Positions 1 through 11,800 of a stretch of 64,000 nucleotides of DNA are shown here, in pieces (position 1 is the first letter of the stretch; each line of letters begins with the position of its first letter). The notes below the pieces were generated by a model. It did no database searches. It saw only the letters and a list, made by a program, of their open reading frames with translations, and was not told where the DNA came from. Source of the DNA: Arcuatula senhousia (taxonomy: Eukaryota; Mollusca; Bivalvia; Mytilida; Mytilidae); assembly GCA_963971305.1 (NCBI GenBank), contig OZ020303.1, forward strand, positions 37,436,106-37,500,105, in the 5' to 3' direction. Both the position numbers and the translations under genes were made by a program.

Positions 1-256
1 TTGTGAATGGTTCCTGTTGACGCACGTCCATACGCACATGTGTTCGTGTCCTGTGGTCTGCATTATGTAAACGTTACAAAATAATGATAATGTTAGAATA
101 TAGGATGAATAGGAATATCAATATCATTATCTCCACAGAGTTCGTGTACTTTAAGTATTTTTTGTATCTTTTTAAATAGTTGTTTAATTTTTCTTTCTTG
201 TTCATGTCCACTTTGCAAAAACGGTATTAGAGGTTTTTTGTATGGTTTACTTTTTA
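1..256. other. No gene seen
   Basis: AT-rich sequence with no coding or structural signal that I can support. It ends in the T-rich flank of the element that follows. Confidence 0.5.
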
Positions 257-1408
257 GCTCACCTGGCCAAAGGCCATGTGAGCTATTGCCATCACTTGGC
301 GTCCGTCGTCGTCGTCGTCCGTCGTCGTCGTCGTTAACTTTTCTTCAAACTTCTTCTCCTCTGAAACGGCTGCACAGATTCAAACCAAATTTGGTCTGGT
401 GGTACTTTAGGGTATCCCCCACAGAACTGATGTGGGGATTTTTGATTCGTCGAAAAACATGGCCGCCGTTGCTAAAAATAGACCAGGGGGGTCAGACTAC
501 TGTTTTTGGCTTGTAAATCAAAAAGTATAAGAGATAGATGAAATCTGATGCCACGCTACTGCTTCAGCATCAAAAGCTCTACAAAAGTCTCCATTGAGTC
601 GAAGTTGTCAGATGATGCCTTATGGGAGTTACGGCCCCTTAAAGGTGAAAAATAGCATTTTTTCATGTTTTTGGCCTATGGAATGAAAACTATTGCAGAT
701 AGAGAAAAGCTGTTGCTTGCTTAAATGTTCAGCTCATTAAGCTCTACAAAAGTCTCCATAAGGTCAAAGTTGTCAGATGACCCCTTAAAGGCAAAAAATA
801 GTTTTTGGCCTATAGAATGAAAACTATTGCAGATAGAGAAAAGCTGTTGCTTGCTTAAATGTTCAGCTCATTTAGCTCTACACAAGCCTCCATAGGGTCG
901 AAGTTGTCAGATGACCCCTTATAGGGGTTACGGCCCCTTAAAGGCAAAAAATAGTGTTTTTGGTCTATAGAATGAAAACTATTGCAGATAGAGAAAAGCT
1001 GTTTCTTGCTTAAATGTTCAGCTCATTTAGCTCTACAAAAGTCTCCATAGGGTCAAAGTTGTCAGATGACCCCTTATAGGGGTTATGGCCCCCTATAGGC
1101 AAAAAATAGAGATTTTGGCCTGTAGAATGAATACTATTGCAGATAGAGAAAAGCTGTTGCTTGCTTAAATGTTCAGCTCATTTAGCTCTACAAAAGTCTC
1201 CATAGGGTTGAAGTTGTCAGATGACCCCTTTAAGGGGTTGTGGCCCTTTAAAGGTGAAAAATAGTGTTTTTTGCATTGGAATGAAAACTATTGCAGATAG
1301 AGAAAAGCTTTTTATTGATTAAACATTCAGCTCATTTAGCTATACAAAAGTCTTCAAAGGGTTGACATTAAACCAGGTGAGCGATTCAGGCTCCTGGGAG
1401 CCTCTTGT
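257..1408 (+). mobile_element. Hairpin-ended element with internal ~155-bp tandem repeats (copy A)
   Basis: The left end starts GCTCACCTGG and folds into a hairpin with GGCCATGTGAGC. Just inside is a GTC trinucleotide microsatellite (about 302-335). A tandem array follows whose unit recurs near 576, 741, 875, 1030, 1185 and 1339 (about 134-165 bp apart). The right end is CCAGGTGAGC, then a GGCTCC/GGAGCC hairpin and CTCTTGT. TA dinucleotides abut both ends. Copies B (22356-24047) and C (25449-27107) are the same family in inverse orientation. There is no transposase, so it is non-autonomous. Open frames inside it follow the repeat and are not coding. Confidence 0.8.
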
Positions 1409-1929
1409 TAAATATTATATCTTTTTTATTTTATTTTATTTCTATTATATATTTTGTTGTTTGTTTGGTTTTTTTTTGGTTTTTTTTTTTTGGGGGGGGG
1501 CTTGTTTGGTTGTTTGATTGATTATTTAGTTGCTGGTCAATCTTCAATGGATAAATAAATCTATCAGTTAAGTACTTTTATCACAAAATAAATACTCAGT
1601 TGAAATACTTAATCCATAGATCATTTATAGATAAAAATAAACGGAAATGGTCAGCTTAAGTATGAAGATGACAGTGAACAAAAATATTATGAACGGAAAT
1701 AAAATGATGTCCGGCAGGTTCTTTAAAAAATGATTGTTCTATCTATTTGTTATTTCAAGTTGCATGCAATCTAGAAAATCCAAAATTTCCACTATACATT
1801 ACCCGCTAATGCTGTCCAGGCAGAGAATAAATCTGTGATCACAGTCAGATCCTCGGATAAAATACTTTCCGTCGCAGTAATGTCCGTTAGCGCCTCTACC
1901 AGCACGATTGCTAAAGTTAACGAGCTTGA

Positions 1930-2122
1930 GCCAAAGTTTACCACCACTCTCCGCCTCCTAGAAAGAAAATTTATTTTAAGCAAATGTCTAAAAGGAATAC
2001 ATCTAAAATGGTGGGGTACTTTTTGAGGCCAAAGAACCGAGCCAACTTTGCATTGTCAAATGTTGTTGAGGAAATCATGCAGAGAGAGTATCAGCAGAAC
2101 ATGCTGTACGACCTTAAGAACC
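1930..2122 (+). other. Unidentified candidate coding fragment
   Basis: A 64-codon open stretch follows a TGA at 1927-1929 and has an internal Met at 1984. Its composition looks protein-like: a Pro/Lys-rich start, then a mixed hydrophobic/charged segment with NVVEEIMQREYQQ. The local GC content is above its surroundings. It runs straight into the short inverted-repeat element at 2122, after which the frame stops at 2143. An overlapping frame (1835-2026) is also open, so a frameshifted relic is possible. I do not recognise the protein, and a real exon is unproven. Confidence 0.25.
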
Positions 2123-2266
2123 AGTGGCGGATCCAGAAATTCTGAAAAGAGGGGGCCCACTGACTGGCCTAAAAGGGGGCCCGCTTTGGTCACGCTTCAA
2201 TGATTTCATATACATTCAACCAAATTTTTCCACCAAAAGGTGCCCCCCCCCATGGATCCGCCTATG
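2122..2266. mobile_element. Short MITE-like element, CAGTGGCGGATCC ends
   Basis: CAGTGGCGGATCC at 2122-2134 is matched by GGATCCGCCTATG at 2254-2266, giving 11 of 13 paired positions in a 145-bp unit. CAGTGGCGG-type ends are typical of hAT-derived MITEs. No clean 8-bp target duplication is visible. It interrupts the open fragment just upstream. Confidence 0.55.
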
Positions 2267-4559
2267 AGAACAGATAAGAAATAAGCAAAATAATTAAATT
2301 CATAATCTCTAAACTCTGGTCCAAACTGTTATAATCATGATAATGTTAAAAAGTACTGGATCCAATTGAAATGCAGAACTGGGGACAAGACGGCAGACTC
2401 AAAGATAAGGATAGCCGTCAATGTGATTAATTGTTCGTCGCCAAAAGTAACTAGCAATGCTGTTTTTTTTTTTTTTTTTGTGTGTGTTTTTTTTTTTACT
2501 TTGTTCGCTAACGTCCAAAATCTTTTTTTTTATTTTAACAAATAAATTCCATGTATCAATGTAAACAATACATTCATGGCATTTGTACATTTAACATTAT
2601 AACAACTTATTATACATATAACATTTTGAAAATAAAATTATCTTTATGTTTTTTAAGATAAACAAATCCTATATTTGAGTTTCTATCAAAATAGATTTTA
2701 AAAAACACATTTATGTGTTCCTATATATGGTTTTAATTAAGTTCAAACTATTCTAAATATCAAGTCCTTTGCCTCTGAAAATGTCACATTCATATGTCAA
2801 TAACAACAGATAGAGAACAATAATAATGAACAAAATGCGTTGTAAATAAATAATTACATGAAATATTGTTTTATTTCCTATTGATCTACCTCGGTGGTTC
2901 ATAGAAATGACAAATATGAAAATTTGAAATTCTCTTTAAGACAAATTTGCTTTTTTTTTAACTTATTTCAGAAGCACTTTGTTCAGAAGTAAGTTATGTT
3001 GTAATCCTTGTGCTTCCTAAGGAACCCCCTATGAGAAAATTGAAATAATTAAACAAAAGAAATAGACGATTTAAAAAATATTTGTAGAATAAAAGTATGT
3101 AAAAATTACTATTTACTACTTACCATAAGAATTGAAGACAACAAAAACAAAAACATCCATTCCATCTTTAACTAGGTCAGGATAATGATGTGAATGTACT
3201 ACAAAATATTTAATGATTTATTTCCGTTTTTCAAACTTAATTCCACAAGTGGGATAGCTTGTTTGAATGGATCGATTATATCATCCATGTACATGCATCA
3301 GGCCATTACTCGGCTCATCTGCTAAAAAGGTCAAAGGTTACCGAATTTGCGGTCGCAGAAAAATCACGTCATCTTTTCACATTTTTTCAAAGTAATTATT
3401 GAAATTGATACCACCAAAACATGCCATGGTACATGCTAAGTGAAAACAGCTGCTTATTGAAGAAAACTGAAATATGATACATGAATATATATAACATACC
3501 CACAAATGTTTCTTGGCTATCCTTAAACTGATTATTAAGTTTTCATTCTTTAAATTTGTTTGTTTATTATAAAGATATGACAAATGTACCTTTACATTAA
3601 AAATGTAGAATGCATTGAGTTAAGGGCTTCATCATAATGTCAAGTTTAATGGCGCGTTTGACGATTTCCAATAAATGCCTTCATTTTTCTTCATTTATAT
3701 TTTTAAATGGATTTTAAAACAATACAACAAAGATATATATAAATGTCTTCATTTTTTATTTTCATTTTTTTTTTTATTAATTCGGAGATACATCAAAGTT
3801 TTATGCGACTGGATACGTTTTTTTGTTTGTTTGTTTTTTTTTTTTTCGCTTTTCATGCTGTACTAAAAATCAAAAACGAAAATTGAAAAAAATAAACAAA
3901 ATATAAAATGGAAAATAAATATAACATTCATAGTAGAAAAATATATTTTCCATTTTGAAACGAAAAATGAAACGTGATAAATTTTGTTACTTTTTATTTC
4001 ATTTTCACAAACATAAGTGCCATGTTAAAATTTGATTTATTTTTCAATATCACTATTTGCTTTATGCTGTGTTCCTTATACTTGTTTCTTTTTAATTTCC
4101 AAATTTTTTCTTGAACGTCTGCAATGGACGGAACGCGCGATTTCTGACTTGGAAAAAATGTGTTTTTGGTTATTTTAGACGAAACAACATTTATGTGTAC
4201 TTTGTTCTTTTCTTATAACTTATTATAAACCTGTTGTATCATAGAAATCGGGTTTTTTTTTCCTCGGAACAACATTGATGTGCACTTTGTTCTCATCGTA
4301 TAACTTTGTAACTTGAAATAAACCTGTTGTGTCATAGAAATCGAACGATCGAAATCTCTATCATATATAAAAACAATTATTTGTAATATCCCTTGGAGAT
4401 TCGCCAAAACAATCGAATCCGAGCGATCGGCACGTCAAAATATCGATTCTTTTAAAGGCGTATCTTTTATTTATTTATTTTTTTTTATTTCAGGAATTAA
4501 ATTCGACTTGAGCAGTACTTCGACAGCTATTTCAAGTTTGAAACTTAAATCATATTTGT

Positions 4560-5815
4560 TTCTCTTGATTGTCAAGGAAGCAAGGAGGAACCAATGGGGC
4601 ATTTGAGTGTCAAAAGTTCGAAAGGTCAACAACAAAACCGGTAAACACGAACAAGAACAGCACGAAGAAACACAAAACACAAAATCAACCGAACGGTAAC
4701 AAGAGCGAACTCGGGTGCTTCGGAGAGTAAGTCTTTCCTGCCTGCTATAGCACACCCGTCGTGTTGAATTTCCAATTCAGTGTGCCAAATTCGGTAAAGG
4801 AAGACAAAACAAATTTCTACGGCAAACCGACATCTGCACTCATTCGAAATCGAAATTTGTCTACGCGTGCACGGTGTCTACCGTAAAACTTCTTGAGTGA
4901 AGACAGCAACCGTGGAGCAATAAACCATGTGTTATCAATTTCTGTGTCAAACGTGACGCTCTGCCAAGGAAATCGATGTAATTCGATCCCGCAAGCTCTG
5001 GAGTAACGAACCAACTGTGATACAAAGACTCCATAAGCAGGAGCGGACGGAGTGTTGCTACACAAAAAGGGAAAGTTGACAATTGGAAAGTTGAAGTCAT
5101 CACGTTTGTCATAGAGCTTTGTTGAAAGTCTTCCTTGAGAGTCAATTTCGAGATCTAGATCTAAATATGAAGCAGACTTCCTGGAATCCATTTTTGTCCT
5201 TTATCTTTAGTTCCTAAGGGTATATGAGATGGAGAAAGTCACCAAATCGAGAATTGTTCAGTGAAAGGACATCATCAATATAACGGAACGTGAGGTTAAA
5301 CGCGAGAGCTAGTCTACGATCTTTCTAGAAGAGATTGTAAGAAGTCTGTTTAACATGAATGGAGAAAAAAATCAGCAAGCAAAGGTGCATAATTAGTGTC
5401 CATTGGAATTCCTATTGTTTACTGAAAAAACAAGTCCACGAAAGTGACCAAATATGTTATCGAAAAGAAAATTGAGGATGTCGACTATTTGGTCTTCTGT
5501 ATATTTGTTCTTTTTCTTAGACTCATTAATGACAGAGTAAGTCTTAAATTGCTGTAATCGACTAACAGATATGTGTACCTGTGTTTTCTATTCTTTTTGA
5601 AAAAAGCTGCGTTTAATAAGCTGTGCCAATCGTGATTTGAGTTAATTGTTCATGCGGAATAGAAGTGTAAAGAGTGGAGAAATCGGAAAGTTTTGATGCT
5701 GTTGCAAGATGAAACTGATTTTGAGCTATGAATCTCCAAAAAATCTTTCTGGTCGACACCGTTTCTAGAATAACATCAATTGTAATATTTCTGGAGGTCG
5801 GATTTTATTGCCGTT
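4560..5815 (-). pseudogene. Decayed reverse-transcriptase retroelement fragment (copy 1)
   Basis: The minus-strand translation in several frames gives the C-terminal part of an RT protein. 5191-4817 contains SASYLDLDLEIDSQGR, LYDKRDDFNFPIVNFPF and SQLVRYSRACG. This family is widespread in cnidarian, lancelet and mollusc genomes. I suspect Penelope-like affinity, but the class is uncertain. Frameshifts break it into short frames. The 3' end (about 4760-4570) is a non-coding tail that recurs alone at about 5985-6125, 32425-32625 and 43385-43625. Related copies lie at 16655-17430 and 37938-39010. Confidence 0.7.
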
Positions 5816-5984
5816 AGTATTGAAGTCAAACTCTTAAGCCGGGGACTGCAAGCCTCCAAAAAGTACGCGTTTTGATTTTAAGCAATATTCGGTATATGGT
5901 ATTCTCGAAAGTCCGAAAAAGCAAAATAAAATCAGTTGGCATAAAAAATAGCACACAAAGAAACACGTGAGACTGAACAACCGA

Positions 5985-6125
5985 CATAAAATTCTGCATT
6001 AAGCAACGTGTCACGAATTCACATCGGAATCAGAGTGAACTCGGGTGCTCCGGAAGCGTCAGCAATCTTTAGTTAACAGTTCCTACAGTTTGTCATAGCA
6101 CAGGCTTTGTGTTGTCAATGATCAC
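5985..6125 (-). repeat. Isolated 3'-tail copy of the RT retroelement
   Basis: The sequence around GAGTGAACTCGGGTGCTCC and the following CTATAG/TAGCAC segment matches the tail of the RT fragment at about 4665-4775. It looks like a 5'-truncated insertion. Confidence 0.5.
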
Positions 6126-8710
6126 CGTTATTTAAATCCGATAAAAGACGATGCTATAAAAGCTCTGTGCACCGTGTATCATGACCCGTAATACATAACC
6201 GTCTTGCTCCCCTCTACATCAAAATCAGAGTCAATGTGCGACAAATCATATACACTGTATCATATGGCCACATTGGCGAAAGATGGGAGCAAGCAAGTGC
6301 CTTTACCTACAAATAGAAATCTCTAGACAAAAAAGAGGGGCAACATAATCCTGTAGCAGCAACTCAACTTTAATTGTGTTAAGCGTGACGATCATTCAGG
6401 GAAATTGCGAAACGTTAATTTCAAGATCAGACTTCTTCCTGCAGGCGAAAGCCGATAGTGACTTTAAGGTGGGACGATACCAAATGACGTATATCCAGAT
6501 TTTAATGAAAATTGGTACACATATAGTTCTTAGTGATATACATCCATATATGAAATACAAAATGGGGGCCACGGACCTCGTTTTTTAGATAAATGCATCT
6601 GAAAACTGCAATTTTTGCGGGAAATTAACATTTTAGAAAAACACTGCTTCAGCAACAACCTCTCATCAGCAGCATTTGAATTAAAACATTGGAAGGTCAA
6701 AAACCAAAAGAATTGAATGAAAAGTACTCACAGCCAAAAATGTTCGAACAAGGAAAGAAACCTGGTGTTTAAGCAATTTAGGATTTAACAATAGAGATTT
6801 CAATGACAAAAAATAATAGAAATCATAGACAAGCCAAGGAATTTTATTTTAGTTTAAAGAAGAATATGGGTAAACAAATCCATTATCTTCCATAATTCTT
6901 CTCTTATGCTCATATATGGATATGTTAAAGTGTATGTTGATTGAATAATTATCTTTGATTCGCTGTAAATAAATACATGATCATGATGATTGATATCAAT
7001 CTTTATCTTCCGAGAGACTCAGAGAGTACTCAGCGGGATAAGGGTGTGGTGCCTTTTTTGGCAAAAATTTAAATGTATAAAGGTATCTAATTAATTTTCC
7101 TATTTGAAATTGTGAAAAGGATGGGGTTTCAAAATCCCAGCGGCACCTCCCTATCTTCGAAGAAAAGAAGTGCCCCAAAGAGCATGATGGATCATGATGA
7201 GTACATGTCATAGTTTTTATTTTTTCAGTCCGAAAATTTCATGGGAGTTATGGCCCTTTGAACTGTAAACTTTGAAAAGTCACAAAAACAATTTTAAACT
7301 CCAGTTAATTTCAAAAACATATATCTTGATATTAAGTCTAAAATAATTAACGAACTTCTTTCTTTATGTAGCGCACATGTAATGAATATTGGCGCCATTT
7401 AACGTTGACGTTGTAAACTTTACATGTTAAGAAATACTTTGTGCGAACGCCGGATATTAAACATAAATTCGTATAAGAAATTATTGACTGTGTTGTTTTG
7501 GTGTCAAATTTATAATGATTCACAAGATTTGAGGTTTAAAGAACTTGTCAATCATAAATTTAAAAGGAAATTTCGTATAATAAACTCTTTACCAGAATCA
7601 TTCCGTGTTTCTAACACCATTCCATCCGTTATCGATAATTGTTTTATGTGTGTCGTTTTACTTCCGGTGTAAACAAAGTCAGAAGAAATTACAGTCATTT
7701 TGTTAATTAGCAATTTTGTCTCTGCAGATCCAAATTTCAACATACTTGACACCTTTAGTGAAGGTATTTTCCTTTGGTTTCGATACAGTTTCTAAAGAAC
7801 TTAGGAGTTTTAGTAGGTACCTCAGATCAGTAGTTTTAAGTGGACAGAAAAAATAGAGTCAGCTGATTATGTAATCATACCGAATGAGAAAGATACATGT
7901 ATTTAACGTTTTAAACTTATCAATTATTCATGGAGGGTGGTAAAGGGTCATTTTCGTGCTACGTTTTCGAAGTTTAGATTTTACATGTTTTCATGATTTT
8001 GATTTTTATTCCTATGTTTTCGTGTTGGGTAGGTTGTACATGTATGTGCTCTGTTTTTGTCTGTATATTTGTCCCCTGTTTCGTTTTTTTTTTAGAGTTT
8101 TATTACCTGTGCTTTGCTTTCTGCATTTTTGAGGCAAGTGATTTCGTTTTTCCAATTATCTGAGTTTATTTTTCTCTTGTTTCATCTCAGGTTTCGTGTT
8201 TGGAATTTTATAACTCATGCCTTTTTGAAGCACATGTTTTCATGTTGGGGTCTCCCCTTTACCACCCCCTTCATGTTATGTACACATCTTCAATATAGAT
8301 AACATTTTCATCTTACATAAAGTTTGAACCATTTCTTGCTTAGGCCATTAAAAATTGTTAGTTGGTTTCCCCTAACATGGGCAAAATTTTTAAACCTGGC
8401 AGGCAGGGATATCATCAACTAATCTTTTGTTTATTTATAGAAGTTTTACAATTAAAAAAGGAAAGCAAATGCATTTTTTCTCACTGTTCAGAGTGTATTG
8501 AGTCGACTCAAGTGCTGTGAAGGCTAGACATAAAATTTCAGCATGCTTTTTAGCTTCTGTCATATACAAGAAGTGAAAGGAGCTATATATATTTTTGCAG
8601 CTAAAGCATGCCCTATGGAATCTACCTGTAGTGACACTCCCAATTTGTTCTTCTCTTTTGCTTATCTTTGTAGTTTAATGAAGAAAACTAATTATTGGAC
8701 TATTTTTCAG
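6126..8710. other. Intergenic region upstream of ABHD6
   Basis: No gene was found. A segment at about 6655-6790 matches about 9395-9545 in ABHD6 intron 1 (shared AAACATTGG..AAGGTCAAAAACC), so it is a dispersed repeat. An ETS-type ACTTCCGGT motif at 7660-7668 is the only promoter-like signal. The 5' UTR exon of ABHD6 should lie somewhere here, because the first coding exon is preceded by a splice acceptor. Confidence 0.45.
7655..7760 (+). promoter_or_regulatory. Candidate ABHD6 promoter / first non-coding exon
   Basis: ACTTCCGGT (7660-7668) is an ETS/GABP-type core-promoter element. About 90 bp downstream, GTGAAG|GTATTT near 7759 could be a splice donor. Nothing else ties it to ABHD6. Transcript data would be needed to place the real start. 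Confidence 0.2.
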
Positions 8711-8717
8711 ATAAAAA

Positions 8718-8833
8718 ATGATATCTACAGAATACTTGTTATATTATTTGGGTATGATGGCAACATCATTGACTGCAGCAACACTACTTATCTACATGAA
8801 AAAGCCAGTCAAGATATTACAGTGGTACATGAA
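8718..8833 (+). CDS. ABHD6: ABHD6 coding exon 1
   Basis: Codes residues 1-38 plus two bases. It contains the single membrane-spanning segment (LLYYLGMMATSLTAATLLIY). The exon itself probably begins at 8711 after TTTTTCAG. The donor is AA|GTAAGT. The longest open frame here is a different, non-coding frame; this one was chosen because it joins in phase to exon 2 and matches the family N-terminus. Confidence 0.82.
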
Positions 8834-11800
8834 GTAAGTCTACCTACCCTGTAATATTCTATTGAAATGATGTACTGTGGTTTGATTATAATTTTGGAAG
8901 CACCAATTTTTAAGGTTTTTGTTGGCACCAAAATAAATCCAATAAAAAGATTGTTTTACATTGACTGCCTCTAGAAATAGATGCACACTTTGTAATTAAA
9001 AATTCAATGATGGATATACTACAAAAATTGATATACCAGAAAATAAATGAATTAACAGTACTTTTAGAAAGCTTTGTTTTCTTTCTCTTGCCTGTATGAC
9101 AGTTGTGGATCTTGTCAGGAAGGAAAAAAATCTTTTTACCTCAATGCTTGAGTTAAAATCAGGTTTGTTACTGGTTGTCTTTTAAAAACTCTCAATGCAC
9201 TAAATGCAAATTGAAAGTACAATAAACATGCATAATTCATTCATTTCCACTTTTTATATTTCTTTTACACTTGCCATGCTTAAACTAGAAGAGATATTTC
9301 CTTTATACATGATTATGATATACAAATATCTAAACAGGTATAAGAACAGTTAATTGCAAGTAGGTTGTGGTGATATGCATATTTCTAAGAATAACCTCAG
9401 AATCAGAAGCATTTGAATCAAAACATTGGGAAGGTCAAAAACCAAAAGTAATCGAACCAAAAACATTTGAATAGAAGCCAAATCTGGCACAAATGAAGAC
9501 ATTAACTGTGTGCAAGAAACCTTGTGTTTTAAACAATCGTAGAATTTGCAAATTTGTGTCAGACAAGTCTTAAAAATTTCTCAAATCAAAATTAAGCATT
9601 AAAAACAACCTAGGAAATTAAAATTTGAGATTCACTTGCCTTAATCCTTGATTTTTTGTTTTTTTCTATTAATTCGAAAGAAATCCCTTATGAATTTCAC
9701 TTGCCAGAAAGGATTTTAACTGAATGTTTCTGATTTTTTTTTTCAGATTTGCAGTGTTAGCCAGTGGGATGAGAATAAAGAAAGTAAAAATAGACAACTT
9801 GACAATAGCTTATGGTGAAAGAGGTGTGAGAAAAAAGGGTCAATCAAGCATCATACTTCTCCATGGATTTTCTGCTGATAAATTTATGTGGGCACCAATG
9901 GTTGGAGTAAGTACAATTAGTACTATAACATGGCCTGGGTGGCTGAGTGGTCTAAGGCATTGGTTAAATACCAAACTATTGATCACTTGTCGATTGCCTC
10001 TCAGGTGGAGTTCAAGTCCCGCTTGTAATTTACAAAAGCAGGACTTCCGCACTTGTATCATTGTATGTGATTAGTTTTGTCAGATACATGTACATGTACC
10101 TGCCCAAGGTTGGTGGTTTTCTCTGGGTACTCTGGTTTCCTCCACTAATAAACTTGACCGCCATACATGACCCAGGTGCATCGATAAAGGGCGTTAAACA
10201 CCAACACACACACACATAGTACTATAACAGATGGGCCTGTCAGAGATGGAAATAACAGGTAACCAGAGCACTGTACTTATGGGCAGGGCAACCTTATGTT
10301 TTCAACTATAAGTATGGACATACAGCAGAAATATTGAAAATCAACATTCAACATAATAGAGTGAGGATTTCACTGCTGCAATATATAATATTTCCGACTC
10401 TGGAACAGAAATTAAGAATCAAGTTAATATGCCAGATAAAAAAATTCCTGTATAATTACTATGCCTTAAACATATTTAAAAAAATAAGTAGCCTAGCTTA
10501 AAATTAAGGGGTCATTAGCAAGTGGGATCATGTTAATTTCAGTCCATGTTTAAGGACTTTATTCAGCATTGATAATGTGTAGTTAATTTGATATTTATTT
10601 TTTTTCTCAGAAGCTGCCAGGGGATATACATGTTATAGCTGTAGATCTACCAGGGCATGGTGACAGCAGTACTCCTGATGAAAATGAAGATTTATCCATC
10701 AAAGCTCAAGTTAAAAGAGTCAAGCAGGTAAAAATAAAATACAGGGTTCCCACGCCATCCTTGAATTCAAGGAAACATGGAAAAGTCCTTGAATTTCATT
10801 TCAATGCTCAAAAAGCTGGGAAATTTTTTGAATTTTATCAAATATCCTTGAAAAACCCTGGAATTTTGTAATATGCAGATTTGTTGACCGTTTGATAAAA
10901 AAAAGGCCGAAAAATATTGTATTTTTAAATTTTTTGCAGACAATTTTTATCCTTGAAAATGACCTCAATACCCTTGAAAAGTCCTGGAAACCCCTTGAAT
11001 TTTGTGTAAAAAAAAATAGTGGTAACCCTTAAAATATTACTTGTTCTGCTTTGGAAGTCAATCGTAAACTGTCTATATTGCAATGAAACTGTAAATCTCC
11101 TAGGAATCAATCAAATTTATAGGAGTTGATTGATTTTGTAAAACTGTACAGGTAGGAAGTTCACTATATAGAGATATCATATGCACAAAAAATTTCATTG
11201 CTCGTTGGATGTTATTCAGGGGAGATAATTGGACTCTTGCAATTTCTAACAATAACCTTGACTGATGTGTTACTATCTCATTTATATAAGTATGCAATAA
11301 TGTTTGGTCTAGTCCATGACCTGAGAGTTTTAGGTTATAAAGTCTTTTTAGGTTACGAGAATCTATAAAAATATGTAGTGAAAATGTTTGGTTTTATGTA
11401 AAACTTATAGTCCCAATTAATATTTATATTTCATTGTGCATTTGTCAGTGTGTCTATTTTTTCACCAACAACAAAAAGCCAAAAATTGTAATTGACCTCT
11501 TTTCACAAAAAAACCCTGAAAATTGTAAGTGTTAATTTTTTTAAGTGTTTATTTTAAGCAGTCAAAATACTTACAGTAATTCTTACACTTGAGATTTTGT
11601 TTGGTGAAATCTTGTGCAGGTTTTTATACATTGAATGTTAGTAATATTTTTTAGTTTTATTGGTGTGTAAAAGTGTGCATATAAGCACATTTTTAATGAA
11701 GCATGGTAGTGTTTTATGTTGAAAATGTGCACAAAGGTCCAAGCTTTAATACACACCATTAAAATTCAAAAATATTGCATTCAATGTATGTAATTACATT

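Larger units (their letters stand above)
1411..4559. other. Non-genic AT-rich stretch
   Basis: Homopolymer-rich sequence with long T runs near 2461-2500 and 3750-3850. Apart from the candidate fragment at 1930-2122 and the MITE-like repeat at 2122-2266, nothing coding is visible. Short open frames here are low-complexity and unconvincing. Confidence 0.5.

Noticed and set aside
238..516. 92-codon open frame on the + strand
   Set aside because: It lies in the end hairpin, GTC microsatellite and outer part of repeat element A. The Arg/Ser run is just translated microsatellite.
9907..10074. Extension of the ABHD6 exon 2 frame into downstream sequence
   Set aside because: A strong GTAAGT donor sits at 9907 and the following sequence is a SINE. 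Exon 3 at 10611 continues the protein in phase.
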